In this document: piece by piece, positions 43,454 through 55,873 of the stretch
Layout of the letters: each line of letters begins with the position of its first letter
Position numbering within the stretch: position 1 is the first letter of the stretch
Source of the DNA: Hyphodiscus hymeniophilus
Taxonomy: Eukaryota; Ascomycota; Leotiomycetes; Helotiales; Hyphodiscaceae
Assembly: GCA_016508695.1 (NCBI GenBank)
Contig: VNKQ01000002.1
Location: 1,302,001 to 1,366,000, forward strand
Direction of reading: 5' to 3'
Length of the DNA stretch: 64,000 nucleotides
Program-made: the position numbers and the translations under genes
The notes under the pieces: generated by a model
Databases searched by the model: none
Told to the model about the DNA's origin: nothing
What the model saw: only the letters and a program-made list of their open reading frames with translations

Positions 43454-44166
43454 CTTCTGGATGGAACAGCTAATTGTTGGGAGAAAGGCCGAAATAAGAG
43501 CTACACCCTGGACACTTGAAAGGGCTTTCGAGCTTCGACATACTTCGTACTTGAGCGGAAAAGTGTGGCCGAGCAGAAAAGCTCGGAGCTGATGCTACCG
43601 CGGCGAGAGGCCATGGCCGTGGCCCCCTTGGTGGACTCGATGGTCAAATCCCAATACACCAGCCAGCACCAGGAGCACGATCTCCTTCGTCAAATTGTCA
43701 CGTCCCATCCCATCCATGCTCCATCCGCATCCACACCCACATGCACTTGTCCAGGGAGGGACGAAAGACGAACTAAAGTCGGTGATAATCCCTGTCTCTC
43801 TCCGCAGCGCAATAAACTCCAGGACATCATGTCCTCTCTCTTCTCTCCACCATGCTAACCCCGCCATTCTTCAACTGAGTGAATGCTTACTTGCTTGCTT
43901 GATTGCTGGCCCATCCTGTGGCGCTGCGGTTCTCCACACTCGTGCCTCATCCAAAGGGTCCTCCTGGTCCTGCTGATGATCAAAGAAAGCAACCTGAACA
44001 TCCTAGGACCCCTCCAAAAGATATAGATGGTCTGCCGCACCAGCTTCTTGAGAACCGCCTCCCCATTCTTTTTCTCCACACTCAACTTGACTTCTCCACC
44101 CAAACGTCCATCGAAGCCCTCGTTCAACGTCTCTCCACTGGAGTTGACGCTTGCAAGCGCTTGAAA

Positions 44167-47100
44167 ATGCTTTCCAATCCTCTTCACCGTTTTTCAGGAT
44201 ACAATGCCCTGCCGTCGAGCAATATGCTATCCAACGGCCACATGGCGTCGAACCACATGCATTCGGGTCTAGACACCCTCGCACACGGATCGCAATATGC
44301 GCTTCAGCAACTCCAACAACATGTGGATGTCCACCAAAATTCCCAAGTCCACAGAGGGCACAATTCTAAGCATCGCCAACATCCATATAATGGGGCAGGG
44401 GCAATGACTAGCAATGTTCGGAGCACGAGTGGAAACAGCGCGTCTGGCCCAGTTCGGCGGCGAATTAGCAGAGCTTGCGACCAATGCAACCAACTGCGGA
44501 CGAAATGCGATGGGCAAAGCCCTTGCGCTCACTGTGTTGGTAAGTGCTCGAGGCAAAGTGGACTGAACATGTCTAACGATGAGTAGAATTCGGCTTGGGA
44601 TGCGAGTATATAAGAGAGCGAAAGAAGCGAGGGAAGGCTTCGCGAAAGGACCTCGCACAACAAGCTGCTGCAGCTGCTGCGAACGGGCAGAAATCCCCCA
44701 CTGGCCGATCATCAGAGGAACGGTCACCGACAGAATCTCGAAATGAGAATGCCTCGTCAACCGCCTCCCTCGCGAACGACAACAACGACTTTCCACCACC
44801 TCAACAACCCAGATCCTTGAGCCTCAACACGACAGGACTCGAAAGCAAGCCCGCAAGAGAGCAACTGAAAGGGCGACTACGAGCTGGGAGTCTCGAAAGC
44901 CTTTCGGAGATGTCGACCGGCCATCAGCCTCACATGGCCAGTCGCCCAGAACCCGACCAAATCGGAAGCCCTTCGTCCCTGAATCTGAACGGCTATTCTG
45001 GCATGCATGGATACAGGCAGGCCATGAATCCCCACATGATGAACGGCAATGCTCACTCGAACTTCAATGCCGCGCAGGGGAATTTACCCGGGTATACCGA
45101 CATTCCGTACGCCATTCAAGCCCAAAGTCCAACTCAATATCCGGGTAATACCCCGGGTCCCTTTCGTCTAGGAGACAGTCCTTTAACCGGCTTCCCCATG
45201 GGGTCTGATGCCGCTTCGCCTGGTGGATGGATGTCCTTGGGCTCACCAACCACTCAGTATCAGCAACACGTGACGCAGCACAACTTCCCTTCCAACCTCC
45301 GCTACCCCGTGCTGGAGCCTCTCATCCCACACCTTGGCAACATCATCCCCGTCTCGCTGGCCTGTGACTTGCTGGACTTGTACTTTGCAAGCTCCTCGTC
45401 GGCTCTGATGCACCCAACCTCCCCCTATGTTCTCGGCTACGTCTTCCGGAAGCACTCCATCCTCCACCCCAGCAAGCCTCGACAATGTACACCTGCTTTG
45501 CTGGCAAGTATGCTTTGGGTTGTGGCTCAGACAAGCGATGCTGCTTTCTTGACGGCGCCGCCTTCTTCCAGAGGGCGAGTCTGCCAGAAACTTCTCGAGT
45601 TGACCGTCGGTCTACTCAAACCTCTGATCCATGGCACGACTGGTACGGATACGTCAGCCAACTTCTCCAACAACGTTATTAATGGTGTTGCTCTTGGAGG
45701 GCTAGGTGTAGCGATGCCGGGGTCTGTGAGCGCCGACATGCTTAATGGGGAGAATGGAGGAGCCTTTGGTGCCGCGGGCACCCTGGATGATGTAGTAACC
45801 TACATACATCTTGCCACTGTAGTCTCGGCAAGCGAGTACAAGGGCGCAAGCCTTCGTTGGTGGAACGCAGCTTGGTCTTTAGCAAGAGAGCTCAAACTAG
45901 GTCGCGAATTGCCACAAAATCCTCAGACCATGACTTCCCAACAGTCCGGGGAGGCTGTCAACGATGTTGACGCAGACGGAGAAGCCGACGATGACGTCCC
46001 AAATCAATCGGGCATGATCACAGAGGAGGAACGGGAGGAGCGAAGACGGATCTGGTGGCTAGTCTATACGGTGGATCGTCATCTAGCTCTTTGCTATAAC
46101 AGACCTCTCTTCCTGTTAGACATCGAGTGTGATGGCCTTCTCCAGCCAATGGACGACACGTTATGGCAGGCTGGAGAATTCTACACCGGTGATTCAAGCA
46201 TTCATATTACTTCCCCGAGTGGTACACCACGGATTAGAAGGAGAGGACCTAACTTTGAGTGTACTGGACATAGTATATTCGGATACTTCTTACCCCTCAT
46301 GGTAAGCAATCTCGAAATCCTTCATTCCCTATTCCGGCAATTTGCGAGCTCCCATAGGCTTCGACTCCCAATCCGAGTTATTCCCACGAAGTTATTTCTG
46401 AATTCTGGAGGATCCCACGGCTTTGTCAATTGCCCCTTTATCTAGCATGTACTGACTATGGATCCAGACAATTCTCGGAGAGATTGTAGATCTCTACCAC
46501 GCCAAGAATCACCCCCGATTCGGCATCGGCTTCAGATCTGCTCAGGAATGGGACGACCATGCCAGCGAGATTGCCCGCCAGCTCGATGCGTATGGCCACA
46601 GTCTCAAAGAGTTTGAGGGCCGACATCTCAGCGTCCCGCAAACGGAAGATCAGCAGGATCAAACTATGGAAGGTGTTCCAGGTCAACCCAACCCCAGCGA
46701 TATCGGTACTCCCTCTGTCCACTCAGTACACACAGCCTCCTCAAATCACATCTCCGAAGCCGACATTCAAACACGCATAGTAGTCGCATACGGAACACAT
46801 GTAATGCACGTCTTACATATTCTACTCACAGGAAAATGGGATCCAATTTCACTTCTTGACGACAATGATCTCTGGATCTCATCTCAGAGCTTCATCAATG
46901 CCACCGGTCACGCTGTGAGCGCTGCCGAAGCGATAAATCATATTCTTGAGTACGATCCTGGATTGGAGTTCATGCCGTAAGCTTCATCCCCCTTCATATC
47001 CCCAGAGAAAAGTGCTGACTCTTTTCAGATTCTTCTTCGGAGTCTACTTGCTACAAGGAAGCTTTCTACTTCTCCTCATCGCGGACAAACTCCAAGTAGA

Positions 47101-47389
47101 AGCATCTCCATCCGTTGTAAGAGCGTGTGAGACAATCGTGCGTGCCCACGAGGCTTGTGTCGTGACATTAAACACTGAGTATCAAGTATGTCACCCAAAC
47201 CGTCCCTCACGGTCCATCTATCAAGAATATCCTGACAAGTCACAGAGGAACTTCCGTAAAGTGATGCGCTCAGCACTGGCTCAAGTCCGTGGTCGCGTAC
47301 CGGAAGACTTCAATGAGCAGCAACTGAGACGAAGGGAAGTGCTTGCATTGTATCGATGGACGGGTGACGGCACTGGACTAGCTTTATGA
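44167..47389 (+). CDS. xlnR: XlnR/XYR1 Zn2Cys6 activator of xylanase and cellulase genes
   Basis: Exons 44167-44539, 44587-46301, 46468-46976, 47029-47185 and 47246-47389 give 965 aa; introns are 47, 166, 52 and 60 bp. The start MLSNPL matches the XYR1-type N-terminus. The binuclear cluster is intact: Cys104, 107, 114, 120, 123 and 130 in RACDQCNQLRTKCDG ... PCAHCVEFGLGC, split by intron 1, followed by the basic YIRERKKRGKASRK. The fungal transcription-factor middle homology region has RYPVLEPLIPHLGNIIPVSL, ASEYKGASLRWWNAAWSLAR and REERRRIWWLVYTVDRHLAL. The C-terminal regulatory part is highly typical (VVAYGTHVMHVLHILLTGKW, FFFGVYLLQGSFLLLLIADK, LALYRWTGDGTGLAL). It activates hemicellulase, cellulase and pentose-pathway genes in response to xylose-derived inducers and is repressed by CreA in relatives. 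The upstream region is unusually long. Confidence 0.97.
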
Positions 47390-47660
47390 TTGATCTTGAT
47401 ATAGCGCAGGGTATTTGGGGCCGGGGTCGGAATGGGATGCTTCTTGGATGGGTCTCTGGGATCACGGTTGGACGAGTGGGTTAGGGTCCGGGGATGACTT
47501 GGCGTTAGTGGAAAGGATAGGAGGATCACGGTACTATTTCGGTTGTATATAGCCTTCTCGACTCTCTTGTGAGGATGCGAGTCCTCATGGGTTGGTCAGT
47601 ACATACTACGGACAGACTCTTGATTTATGGTTTTAAGGTCTAAACAAAAGAGCTTTTGTA

Positions 47661-48568
47661 TCAACTCATATTGTTTTTATGCACTGCGTTTCCAGCTCCG
47701 TCAACACCTCCATCTCCAGCCCCTCCGCCGCCCTCGACAAACGCCTTCAAATCCCTCGCATAATCCCCAAACCTGTCCACCAACTGCCCTCCAACAGTAG
47801 CCTTGACCACACTCCCCAGCAACCCCCCAAACGTCTCCCAGCAGACATATTCCGTGGCGCCCTCCCTCTCCACAAACTCCATGACCCGCTCCGAGTGCAG
47901 CTGCCAATGGCTGAACCCCGTGCTCTTCCACGCAATTACGTACCCCGTGGCCCCGCCATCCACCGGCCGCAGCTCCTCCATCTTCGTGATCACAATCGTC
48001 TGGTCCCTGCTCTTCTTCCTGCCCTCTATCAAGCCGTCGCCGTTCCTGCGTTGTGTCAGTGACCGACCGACTGACTGTGCGTAGGATGAAAGAGAGGGGG
48101 AATGGGAAGATGTCTTTTCAGAACGAGGAACTAGACAAAATTCCAATGGGAGCACGACAACATTGTTTCACACAAGAAATCAATGAGCATCAGTCGAGAC
48201 ACAAAAACTCACATGAAGACCTCTATCGTAACACTCATCCCGACCTCCAACCAACCCTTCTCGCCCCTCCTCGCTCCACCCCGCTTCTCGGCTCCATCTC
48301 TCCCACCCGCTAACCTTCCAGCCTCAGCACTCGGACTCGTCGCCAGATCAACGACACATCTCGGGCAGAAGGAGTTCCACCTCGGCCATGCGCTGGTGTT
48401 GCGGACGGCCTCGAGAACGAGCAGGGGAGGCGCGGCGATGGAGGTCTTGGCCAGCACGCTGAAGGAGCCGCCGGTGCCGTGGGTGGGTACGGGGATTGCG
48501 GGGACGAGAGAGGACGTCACGGGCGTCTGAGGGGTGAGGGACGTGGTGGTTGGGGCGTAGATTGGCAT
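47661..48568 (-). CDS. SRPBCC (START-like) domain protein
   Basis: Exons 48213-48568 and 47661-48045 (167-bp intron) give 246 aa. The start at 48568 gives MPIYAPTTTS. Features of polyketide-cyclase/dehydrase-type SRPBCC folds are seen: the first strand and helix GGSFSVLAKTSIAAPPLLVLEAVRNTSAWPRWNSFCP, then WLEVGMSVTIEVFM, a central strand block (GYVIAWKSTGFSHWQLHSER), and the closing helix (TVGGQLVDRFGDYARDLKAF). The fold binds small hydrophobic ligands in a deep pocket. Fungal members of this type are uncharacterised. A Gly-rich tail follows. It converges on xlnR with 271 bp between stop codons. Confidence 0.75.
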
Positions 48569-49079
48569 TTTGATGTGGGATCCCTGGGATGAGATGATGG
48601 TGATATTGTGTAGTGGATGGTTGGGCTTTGTTTGAATGGGGTTTATTCTGATATGTGAAAAGTTCTGTCTGTGTGGAGGAGTAGGACGTGGTGATCTATT
48701 CTGGGAATTCGAGTCCGATATCAAAGAGAGACGAGGGGTTTGATCGTCTTATAGAATGCTCGAGGTCATGACGTACACGTGACATCAATTTGGAATTGTG
48801 GTGTATACATGACATTTAAAGTGATGATGAGGATATCGGTCCGTCATTGTATTGCCAGTAGTAGCTCCGGGTATCAACATCGAGTAACTACAACAACTAG
48901 TCAGGGTAGAATGAAAGAAACCCCTGGATTGGTTCCAAGGGGGTAGGGACATCAAGACGCCACTCTACTCAATAGCTACTATCAAAACAGATCTTCAACG
49001 TAATCGTTACATTTCTATGTTCCCAGCCATCCGTCATGTATCATCCCTTCGTCCTGTAGGCCGTGCTTATTGCCAGAAT
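48569..49079. other. Intergenic region, 511 bp
   Basis: It holds the promoter of the SRPBCC gene, with CACGTG at 48776-48781, and the 3' end of the NirA-like gene. No gene is seen. Confidence 0.5.
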
Positions 49080-51869
49080 TCATGTATAAGCATTCCAATC
49101 ATCGTCCATATATGCATCATTTCCCCTATTACCATTTAAAGGCATATAGAAGCTCGATCCCAGTCCTGTCATTTGGTCTAGATCGCCTAGGTTTCCGTCA
49201 GTTCCGTTGAGTCCGTGACTGGCACTATTCTGGTCTCCGCTCATCCAATTATCAAAGCCTGTCGCCAGGTTGGCCTGATCTCTTAACCACCAGTCCTGAC
49301 TTTCAACCAGGGCGTCGACGCCTCCAAATAACGTACTCGGACTGATTTGTCTCGTCGATGTTGGCTCGGATGTGATGTGCGACTCTGCCCGAGCATGATC
49401 TTTGGTAGGACTGAACGTTGACGTCGAGGTTGCAGACGAGATGTTGTAGGGAACGTAAGGAACGGGAGAGACTAAAGAATTGTTTGGGACAGCCATTGGT
49501 CCGATAACAGCCGACGGGTCTGGTTTGAATTGCTGCACGGGACTGAGAGGTTGCTTCATTTGGAATCGAGGGATTGTTTGGGCAGCCATATCCCTTTGTC
49601 CATTCGATGTGGTTGATTGCGAGTCGGGAAGGTAGCTGTACAGGCTTTGCTTTAACTGGTTTTCGTGTTGAGCATGTTGAGCCTGTGTTAGAGTAAGAGA
49701 AGACGAAGTGACTGGTGGAGGTGTTATATTATTAGTCACCAGCTCCGCTTTTGGCGATGGAACGTCGGCTGTGCTGAATGTGCCATATTTTGCATCCGTA
49801 CGAGCAAACACTGACGAGGCCTCTTCAGGAAGCTCTATTTTCCATTTTCTGGCCAGGACGCTCAATATACTCAGTGTCCTCCGAGCACACAACCAGTCTT
49901 CTGCAATTTCCTCGAGATGCTTGACGCCGTGGATGATATCTCGCTTCGCGGTCTTCTCCGGTAGGGTCAGAAGATGGATTGTGCAGGCTGAGTGGACGAT
50001 ATAAACTGCGATGTTGCAGATCTGCCGTAGACCATAGGTACGCTTGTAGAGACGCATGAGTTTCGATACTGAGCCAGCCGCTTGCGTACATAATTTTCGA
50101 GGCGAGACGTGAGAGGGCAAAGGGGAAGTGGTTGGGTTATACTTCAGGAAAGGGCGGAAGAGATGGATGTAAAGTAAGTGGAAGAACATGCTATTAAATG
50201 GTCAGTATATTGAGTACAAATGCAGGAATGGGTAGCCTTACTGCATAAGAAGGACATTTGGTAGTTGTCCTTCTTTCGGCTCTAGCTCTTTCGGGAGTTC
50301 TTTCCGCCACGCTTCCAATCGTGTTTGAAGCTCACTGAGTTTCTTCAACTCCTGCGCTCTTCCCGCAGATTTCTCAAGTTGCTGAGGGTTGTAGAAGAAG
50401 ATCAAAATATCACTGCTGATCTCACAAAGCCCAGAAATCTGCAAGGCCACTGCTCTCGTCCGCGACGGTTGTGAATGTTGTTGGCCAATTCCATTGTCCG
50501 TGTAAGGAGACCATATATCCGAATCCTCCTCAGGAAACACATCATACTTTGGCACCGTGATATTAGATACGGGTAGTTGAGGTAATCGTCCCAAGTAATT
50601 TGACCAGCATTTGTCGAACAGAAAGCATCCCCAGAATGTTATTCGTCGTGCATCAATTTCCAGCTCGTCCATCGTCTCTTTGTGGTTCGTCATGCCGCCA
50701 GAATCCAGGTTGAGGCCCATATCTTGCGCCATACGGAAGCTCATACCACTGTAAACCCAACCTTTTGCCTCTCGACCACACCCAGCTTCTCGGACGGACA
50801 TCAGACATAGAGCTTGGATTGTCGTCAATCTGGGTTTCTCATATTCGTCATTATCAACAATTAGCCTTTTGGCTTCCGCAAAAAAGGCATCGCCTTTCGT
50901 AGAGGCGTCTCTCGGGTCTGCACAACCAGCTGGGGAATTTGTGAAGTGGCAGCCCAATGCTAACATTGCATTGACCAGTAAGGAAGAGCAATAGGTCATC
51001 CGTTTCGGGGTTCCATGCGGCTTGCCTAGCAAAAAATCCCGGTAGAACAGGCTCTTCGATAATGTCGTAAAGTAAGGATAATGCCATGTAAAGTACATAT
51101 TGATCAAATGTACGATCACCGACGAATCCCGCGTAACCGTCGTCCAGCTCGAAAGAGGATCTTCTTGTTGCTGGTACGCATCCGAAGTAACAGCCCCCTC
51201 GTTTTCGTTCTCGTCTGCGGGATCAAGATATATGAGATTCGACGTCCCACCCAGGAATCGCACCGAGCCATTCTCGAGCCTTAATTCTCCCATCTTGCCC
51301 GACAATTCGGTCTCGAACGTGGGGAGGCTCGTCGACGTATATGAATCGTCATTGTCGTCCTCTTCATCCTCCAATCCATGCTCCTGCCGTAATATATTGT
51401 CCGCAACCACGTCTAGACTCTCGCACGTTCGGATCTGCCGCACAAGAGCTTGCACGTCGTCCTCCGCTGCATTCAATATCGCTTGTATCAGCGTCTGTAG
51501 CGTCGAGCTCCTTGTCTTCAAGCTGTCGATCTTCTCCTTATACACGCCCTTCCGCCGATGGTCGCTATTGGGATCATAAACGCATTCTGCCGTCGCAAAG
51601 TCAGCCACTGTCAACACTCAACTCAGACAGCATGACTCACCAGTCCCGTAAACGCTCGAGCAAGCAGCACAGCTCGGCATGTTCCCATCGCACTTCGACT
51701 TCCTCTTCCGACACGCGACGCAAGCAGTACTGACACACCGCCGCTTCAGAGACGCAGCATCGGTTCTACTCCTCGATTTCTTCTTCGACGGCGCTGCCCC
51801 GCCATCCACCTCCCCCACTTCGGCCCCATTATGCATTAACATCTGATCTGCATCTCGAGTCTCCGCCAT
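49080..51869 (-). CDS. Zn2Cys6 transcription factor, NirA/NIT4-like
   Basis: Exons 51641-51869, 50242-51586 and 49080-50190 give 894 aa; introns are 54 and 51 bp. The start is at the first ATG in frame (51869). The zinc cluster Cys50, 53, 60, 67, 70 and 78 lies in TACVACRKRKSKCDG ... PSCAACSSVYGTEC and is split by intron 1 just before the sixth cysteine, as in xlnR. It is followed by VYDPNSDHRRKGVYKEKIDS and a coiled region. The middle homology region contains MYFTWHYPYFTTL, YCSSLLVNAMLALGCHF and ITFWGCFLFDKCWSNYLGR. The C-terminal 200 residues are Gln/Ser/Pro-rich, as for activation domains. From memory, the DNA-binding block and the length are like NirA/NIT4, the pathway-specific nitrate regulators; no nitrate genes adjoin. 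Another member of the same subfamily is possible. Confidence 0.85.
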
Positions 51870-52916
51870 ATATGGGACGTCTCGTGTTGAGACTCCCAAT
51901 CCTGTTGTAAAGACCGCGCAGTCGGTATGCTCCGATTAGAATATCGTCCTGTGAAGCCCGTCACCCCGCCTCGGCTCGTGCAAGGCTTGTATCGTTTCAA
52001 CCGGCACTGCCAGTAGCTGAGCCCGAGTGTTGACCGCTAATCCTTTCACCTGGAGTGTGCAAGTTGTAAACTCAAGCAAGGACCTCGCCAGATACACTAG
52101 ATGAGAAAAACAAAAGGTTATGCTCGCGGTTCTGGTGGTGTACTCGTACCGTACCAATTGATTCGTTGCTGACAAAAGCAAAGAGCACACTCCTCGCGCT
52201 CCGGTGACTGGCGGTCCGATCTCAATAGCACAGAATGTCACAGCATATGCAAAAATGGCAAGAAAGGAAATAAACCAATCTCAAATCCATCTCTCATGAC
52301 TGGTGTGATACACCCAAGCACAAGTGCACTGATAAGAAAGTCCCCAATCCATATTATGCGTGCTAATTGGAGGGCTGCTACGATTCTACACGCCTATCGA
52401 TATGATAGGTGCTAGCTTTGCGCCAAGCGATTCGAAAGGCTTTGTCTTCAAGAGATCTTGAAAATATATCATGTGATAATTTTGCGACAGAACCTTGCGA
52501 CAGAACCTTGCGACAGATTCATGATTCTACGGCAGGAGATGGTACAAATCGAAGTTTGCTCAGTAGAAAAATAATGTCTCACGAGCCGAGCTGACGCAGG
52601 GTTGGTTTTAATTACTGTTTGGCTTCCTCTTTCGATATATGTGCCTTTAATGCATAAGGAGGGATATTGGAAGTATCATGCCAGCCCCCGTAGAAATGCC
52701 ATGTTCCACCATAAAAGCTATGCAAACTTTGTCCAAATTATATATGCCGCCAACGTGTTCATTTCTCATCACCAGCAGCGAAGCAGTCACCATCATCCCT
52801 TATATTCATCATCCAGCAGCAAGCGACCTCCTTTCTCCAACATTGCAGTTTGCCGTTGCACGAGTATTTCATTTCGGATTCGCCCAGCAGGACCTAACGC
52901 ACATCCTGATTCTCCA
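51870..52916. other. Intergenic region, ~1.05 kb
   Basis: It holds the promoter of the NirA-like gene and the 3' side of the MFS gene, and a 13-bp tandem repeat at 52482-52517. An 80-codon ATG frame (52678-52920) overlapping the MFS stop has no recognisable features. Confidence 0.5.
52482..52517. repeat. 13-bp tandem repeat, 2.8 copies
   Basis: The unit TTGCGACAGAACC occurs at 52482-52494 and 52495-52507, with a partial third copy to 52517. The copies are identical. Confidence 0.85.
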
Positions 52917-55055
52917 CTAACCAGCAGCAAAGGGACTTCTCTTCCTCAACTTCTCCCCATAAATCCAGAGCAATATTGGAGCAGGCCACCCCAGCCCGAT
53001 AGCAACGAAAGCCAATAGGCTATTGCCCCACCCATAATGCAACGCATTATATAAATAAGGAGCAAACAGTGGGAAACCAAAACCTGCCAGACTCCTTAGA
53101 ACCGTAGCACCACCAATCGCGCTTGCCGCATATCGAGTGTAGGAATCGACAATGTATGTCTGAATGCATTGGAAACCTGTGATTACTCCAGCTGCGAAGA
53201 TCGCTGCTCCGATGTTAGGGAGAATCCAATGCGTATGGGCTTGGGCACTCCAGCCGTACCAGAACAGACCGATGGGGACAACGATAGCGCCGGGAATCAT
53301 CAGTGGCACGCGGAATTCTGGCTTTCCTACGCCATTATTTCGTTTCTTAAGAGCGCGGTAGATTTTGTCTTGGAAGGGAGCGCAGAGTTGTGTCCCTAAG
53401 AAGAAACCGACTCCGAGGGAAATATAGTTGAGGCCACCAATTCCAACTGACTCGCTGTATTCACGCTCCCAGAGCGCCGGGAATGTTGAGAGCACCAGAT
53501 ACATCAGCCCGTACAGATAAGCCATATAGATAGCCAAGACTTGGACAATGACTTGGGTGCCTAGAAGTTTGAACGGTCGGCTCAGCGAGACGCGTAGAGC
53601 AGCAACGACTGTTCTATTCGGGTCATCCCACTCGGTGTGTAGAGCCTCGTTGCCGGTTTCCTTGATGAGCTTCTGCTTCTTCCGCTGCAGCAGGACAGGC
53701 GGATATGTTTCTTGCAGGAAGAAGAGGCCTGACACTTGGATCAGTGCATCGGCGATAGTCGTAGCATAGAAAACCCATCTCCACGTCGTAGTCTCAGCGA
53801 TAAAGCCTCCAGCGATTGGTCCAATCTAAACAGCACAATCTTGGTATCAGCATTACCCAATAACCTAGAGTCCATGAAAGTTTTCAAGAAGCAAATTACG
53901 CTCGGGACATGTTTCGAGAGCACACGCTCAAGGGAGATGCGGAAAAGGAAATTTGCCCTGGAATTCTCACTTACTGCGGGTCCCAGTAGAGGCGCCAGAC
54001 TGTAGATAGATATTGCTCGACCACGGTGCTCGGCTGTGAAGAGGTCACTTAACACACCGCCACCTATTGCTAAAGGTGCTGAGCCGCCTAGTCCGGCGAG
54101 GAAACGGAAGATAATCAATTGGGTTTTTGTTTGGGCTAGACCGCACCCCAGGTTGAAGAAGAGGTATAATAGATTTGATGTTTGTAAGACAATCACTCTG
54201 CCATACATCTCGGACAACGGACCGAGGAACAGGGGCCCAACTGCATAGGCCAGGACGAAGATAGAGAGTACTAATGATGAGAGGACTTCATTTGTGATGC
54301 CGAATTCTCTATCGATGGCGGTCAAGGCCGGCGCTACCATCGATGATGATACTGGGGAGATAAAGGTAAACGATGAGACTAGAATGTATATTAGCTTGGT
54401 TTATGGAAAGCCCATAGAGGAGCTGCTTACCAACTAAAGTAGCTGCCCATTTTCTATCGTAAAGACAGAGTCAGCAGTTGCTAAAAGTAGAGGACTGAGC
54501 CAAGCCCGGACTTTCTGAGTAGTACAACACAGGAATGGCAAAGAGCTCCCAAGGGTGTCCAGAAGATCAAATGAATCGCGTGGAGCCTACTCACCTTCTC
54601 AACGTCCAGTTTTTGGGGTTCTCAGGATCCTCCGGGCCCGTCCAAGATACCAAATTCGGATCCCTAGCACTTCTCGCACTCCTCGTCGTCCTTGATTTCT
54701 CCAACTTCGGTCCCGCCTCCACATCTCTCTGGTCCTCAATCCCATCTCTTACTTCGGGCACTATATCTCCACTTGATTCTGGCTCAATGTATCCTGTCTC
54801 ATTTGCATCCTTCTCGGTGAGGTCAGAATCGTCGCCGGAGGATTCATCGTCCAGCGCCTCTTCGTTTGAATCTCTATGGTAGCTGTGCCCGTGGTATAGA
54901 ATATGGTCGTCTAGATGTCTTCCTGAGATCAGTCGGCTCAGAGGGGGGTTCGTGGATGAGGCTCGAGAATTCGGTCTGGAGTTGCTGGATCGAGGAGATA
55001 CGGCGCCTGAGGTACCCTTCCGCGGTTGCTTTGGCTTCTCATCTGCGTCTGCCAT
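52917..55055 (-). CDS. MFS transporter, DHA1 (polyamine/drug:H+ antiporter) type
   Basis: Exons 54595-55055, 54431-54453 (23 nt), 53975-54378 and 52917-53825 give 598 aa; introns are 141, 52 and 149 bp, all in phase. The start at 55055 gives MADADEKPK. A 150-residue hydrophilic, Ser/Asp-rich N-terminus ends in the family motif DPNLVSWTGPEDPENPKNWT. Twelve membrane segments follow. Between TM2 and TM3 is the MFS motif GPLSEMYGRV. FRFLAGLGGSAPLAIGGG and LAPLLGPAIGPIAGGFIAE are typical of TM4 and TM5 (antiporter motif C), and WRWVFY and QETYPPVLL are diagnostic of this fungal DHA1 group. Plasma membrane efflux of drugs, polyamines or metabolites is expected; the substrate is unknown. Confidence 0.93.
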
Positions 55056-55873
55056 GCTTTGCTTCCCTCCCGCAGTTGTAATAATCTGCGATGCTCTGCA
55101 AAAAGTGTTTGTTATTTCCCGGTCTACGTGCCGGATCAACAGCTACTAGTATTCTTGATGTCGCGTGTACTAAATGGCAGGATATCTTTTTCGAGAGACT
55201 ATTGCCGACATATATATGAAGAGTATTGACGATAAAAAACGAAGAGAAAACTGGGGCTCGCGGAAGTCAGAATTCTTAGCCACCGGGGATTTGCAGCAGA
55301 AGAGAGGCAAGGAGAATGAAGCAGAATGGAGATAACTTAAAATCGAGGAGCAGCGGTCACCGACACGCCGTGCCTACCTTTTGGCCAATCACAAACCCGC
55401 TTTGCAGATGACGAAAGGGTCTTAGACTGCTGAGATCATGGGGCGGGGAAGGGGAGAACCGTAGAAGACATCGTATTGCAGAAAGTGCCGGCTGCTAGAC
55501 AATACTTGGGAAGGGTTGGCTGCACAAAGGTTGAAGGAACGGATATCGGCACCGCCAGGATGGAGAGGATCTCGCTTGAAGAGGTGTAGTATCACGTGAT
55601 CAGGGGGATAATCCTAACGCCGCTCCGATATATTGTACTCGTAATGTGGGGTGCTCCGATTGCGCTCGGGCGTCGAGCGAAGTTCGCATTGAACTTTCAC
55701 GACTGAAGAACTCACTCCCATCACACACCGCCCTCAATGATCAGTACAGTATCATGACGACGTTGTGACGATTGCACCCGAGTCAACGTCAACCATGGCT
55801 GGTGAATATGCTTACGCCTCATTTCTTCCATATTGGTGATATATATCGAGTTTACACTTGAACTCACGTCGGC
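55056..55873. promoter_or_regulatory. Intergenic region upstream of the MFS gene
   Basis: These 818 bp lie between the MFS start and the GH28 stop. A 10-bp palindrome ATCACGTGAT at 55591-55600 contains CACGTG, about 540 bp upstream of the MFS start codon. No gene is seen. Confidence 0.5.

Larger units (their letters stand above)
40239..44166. promoter_or_regulatory. Very long region upstream of xlnR (3.9 kb)
   Basis: It is the largest gene-free stretch between two start codons here. It should contain the oxidoreductase promoter at the left and the extended xlnR regulatory region or long 5' leader at the right. CACGTG occurs at 40776, 40932 and 41346. CTGGGG (CreA-type SYGGRG) occurs at 41356 on the plus strand and at 42882 on the minus strand. 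A tandem 15-bp repeat is at 43424-43453 and a short (ATGGAT)n tract at 40611-40630. A 62-codon ATG frame at 40360 (MTTSTKLRSEIAELFSPSPN) is the only peptide with some coding flavour. No larger gene is supported. Confidence 0.5.
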
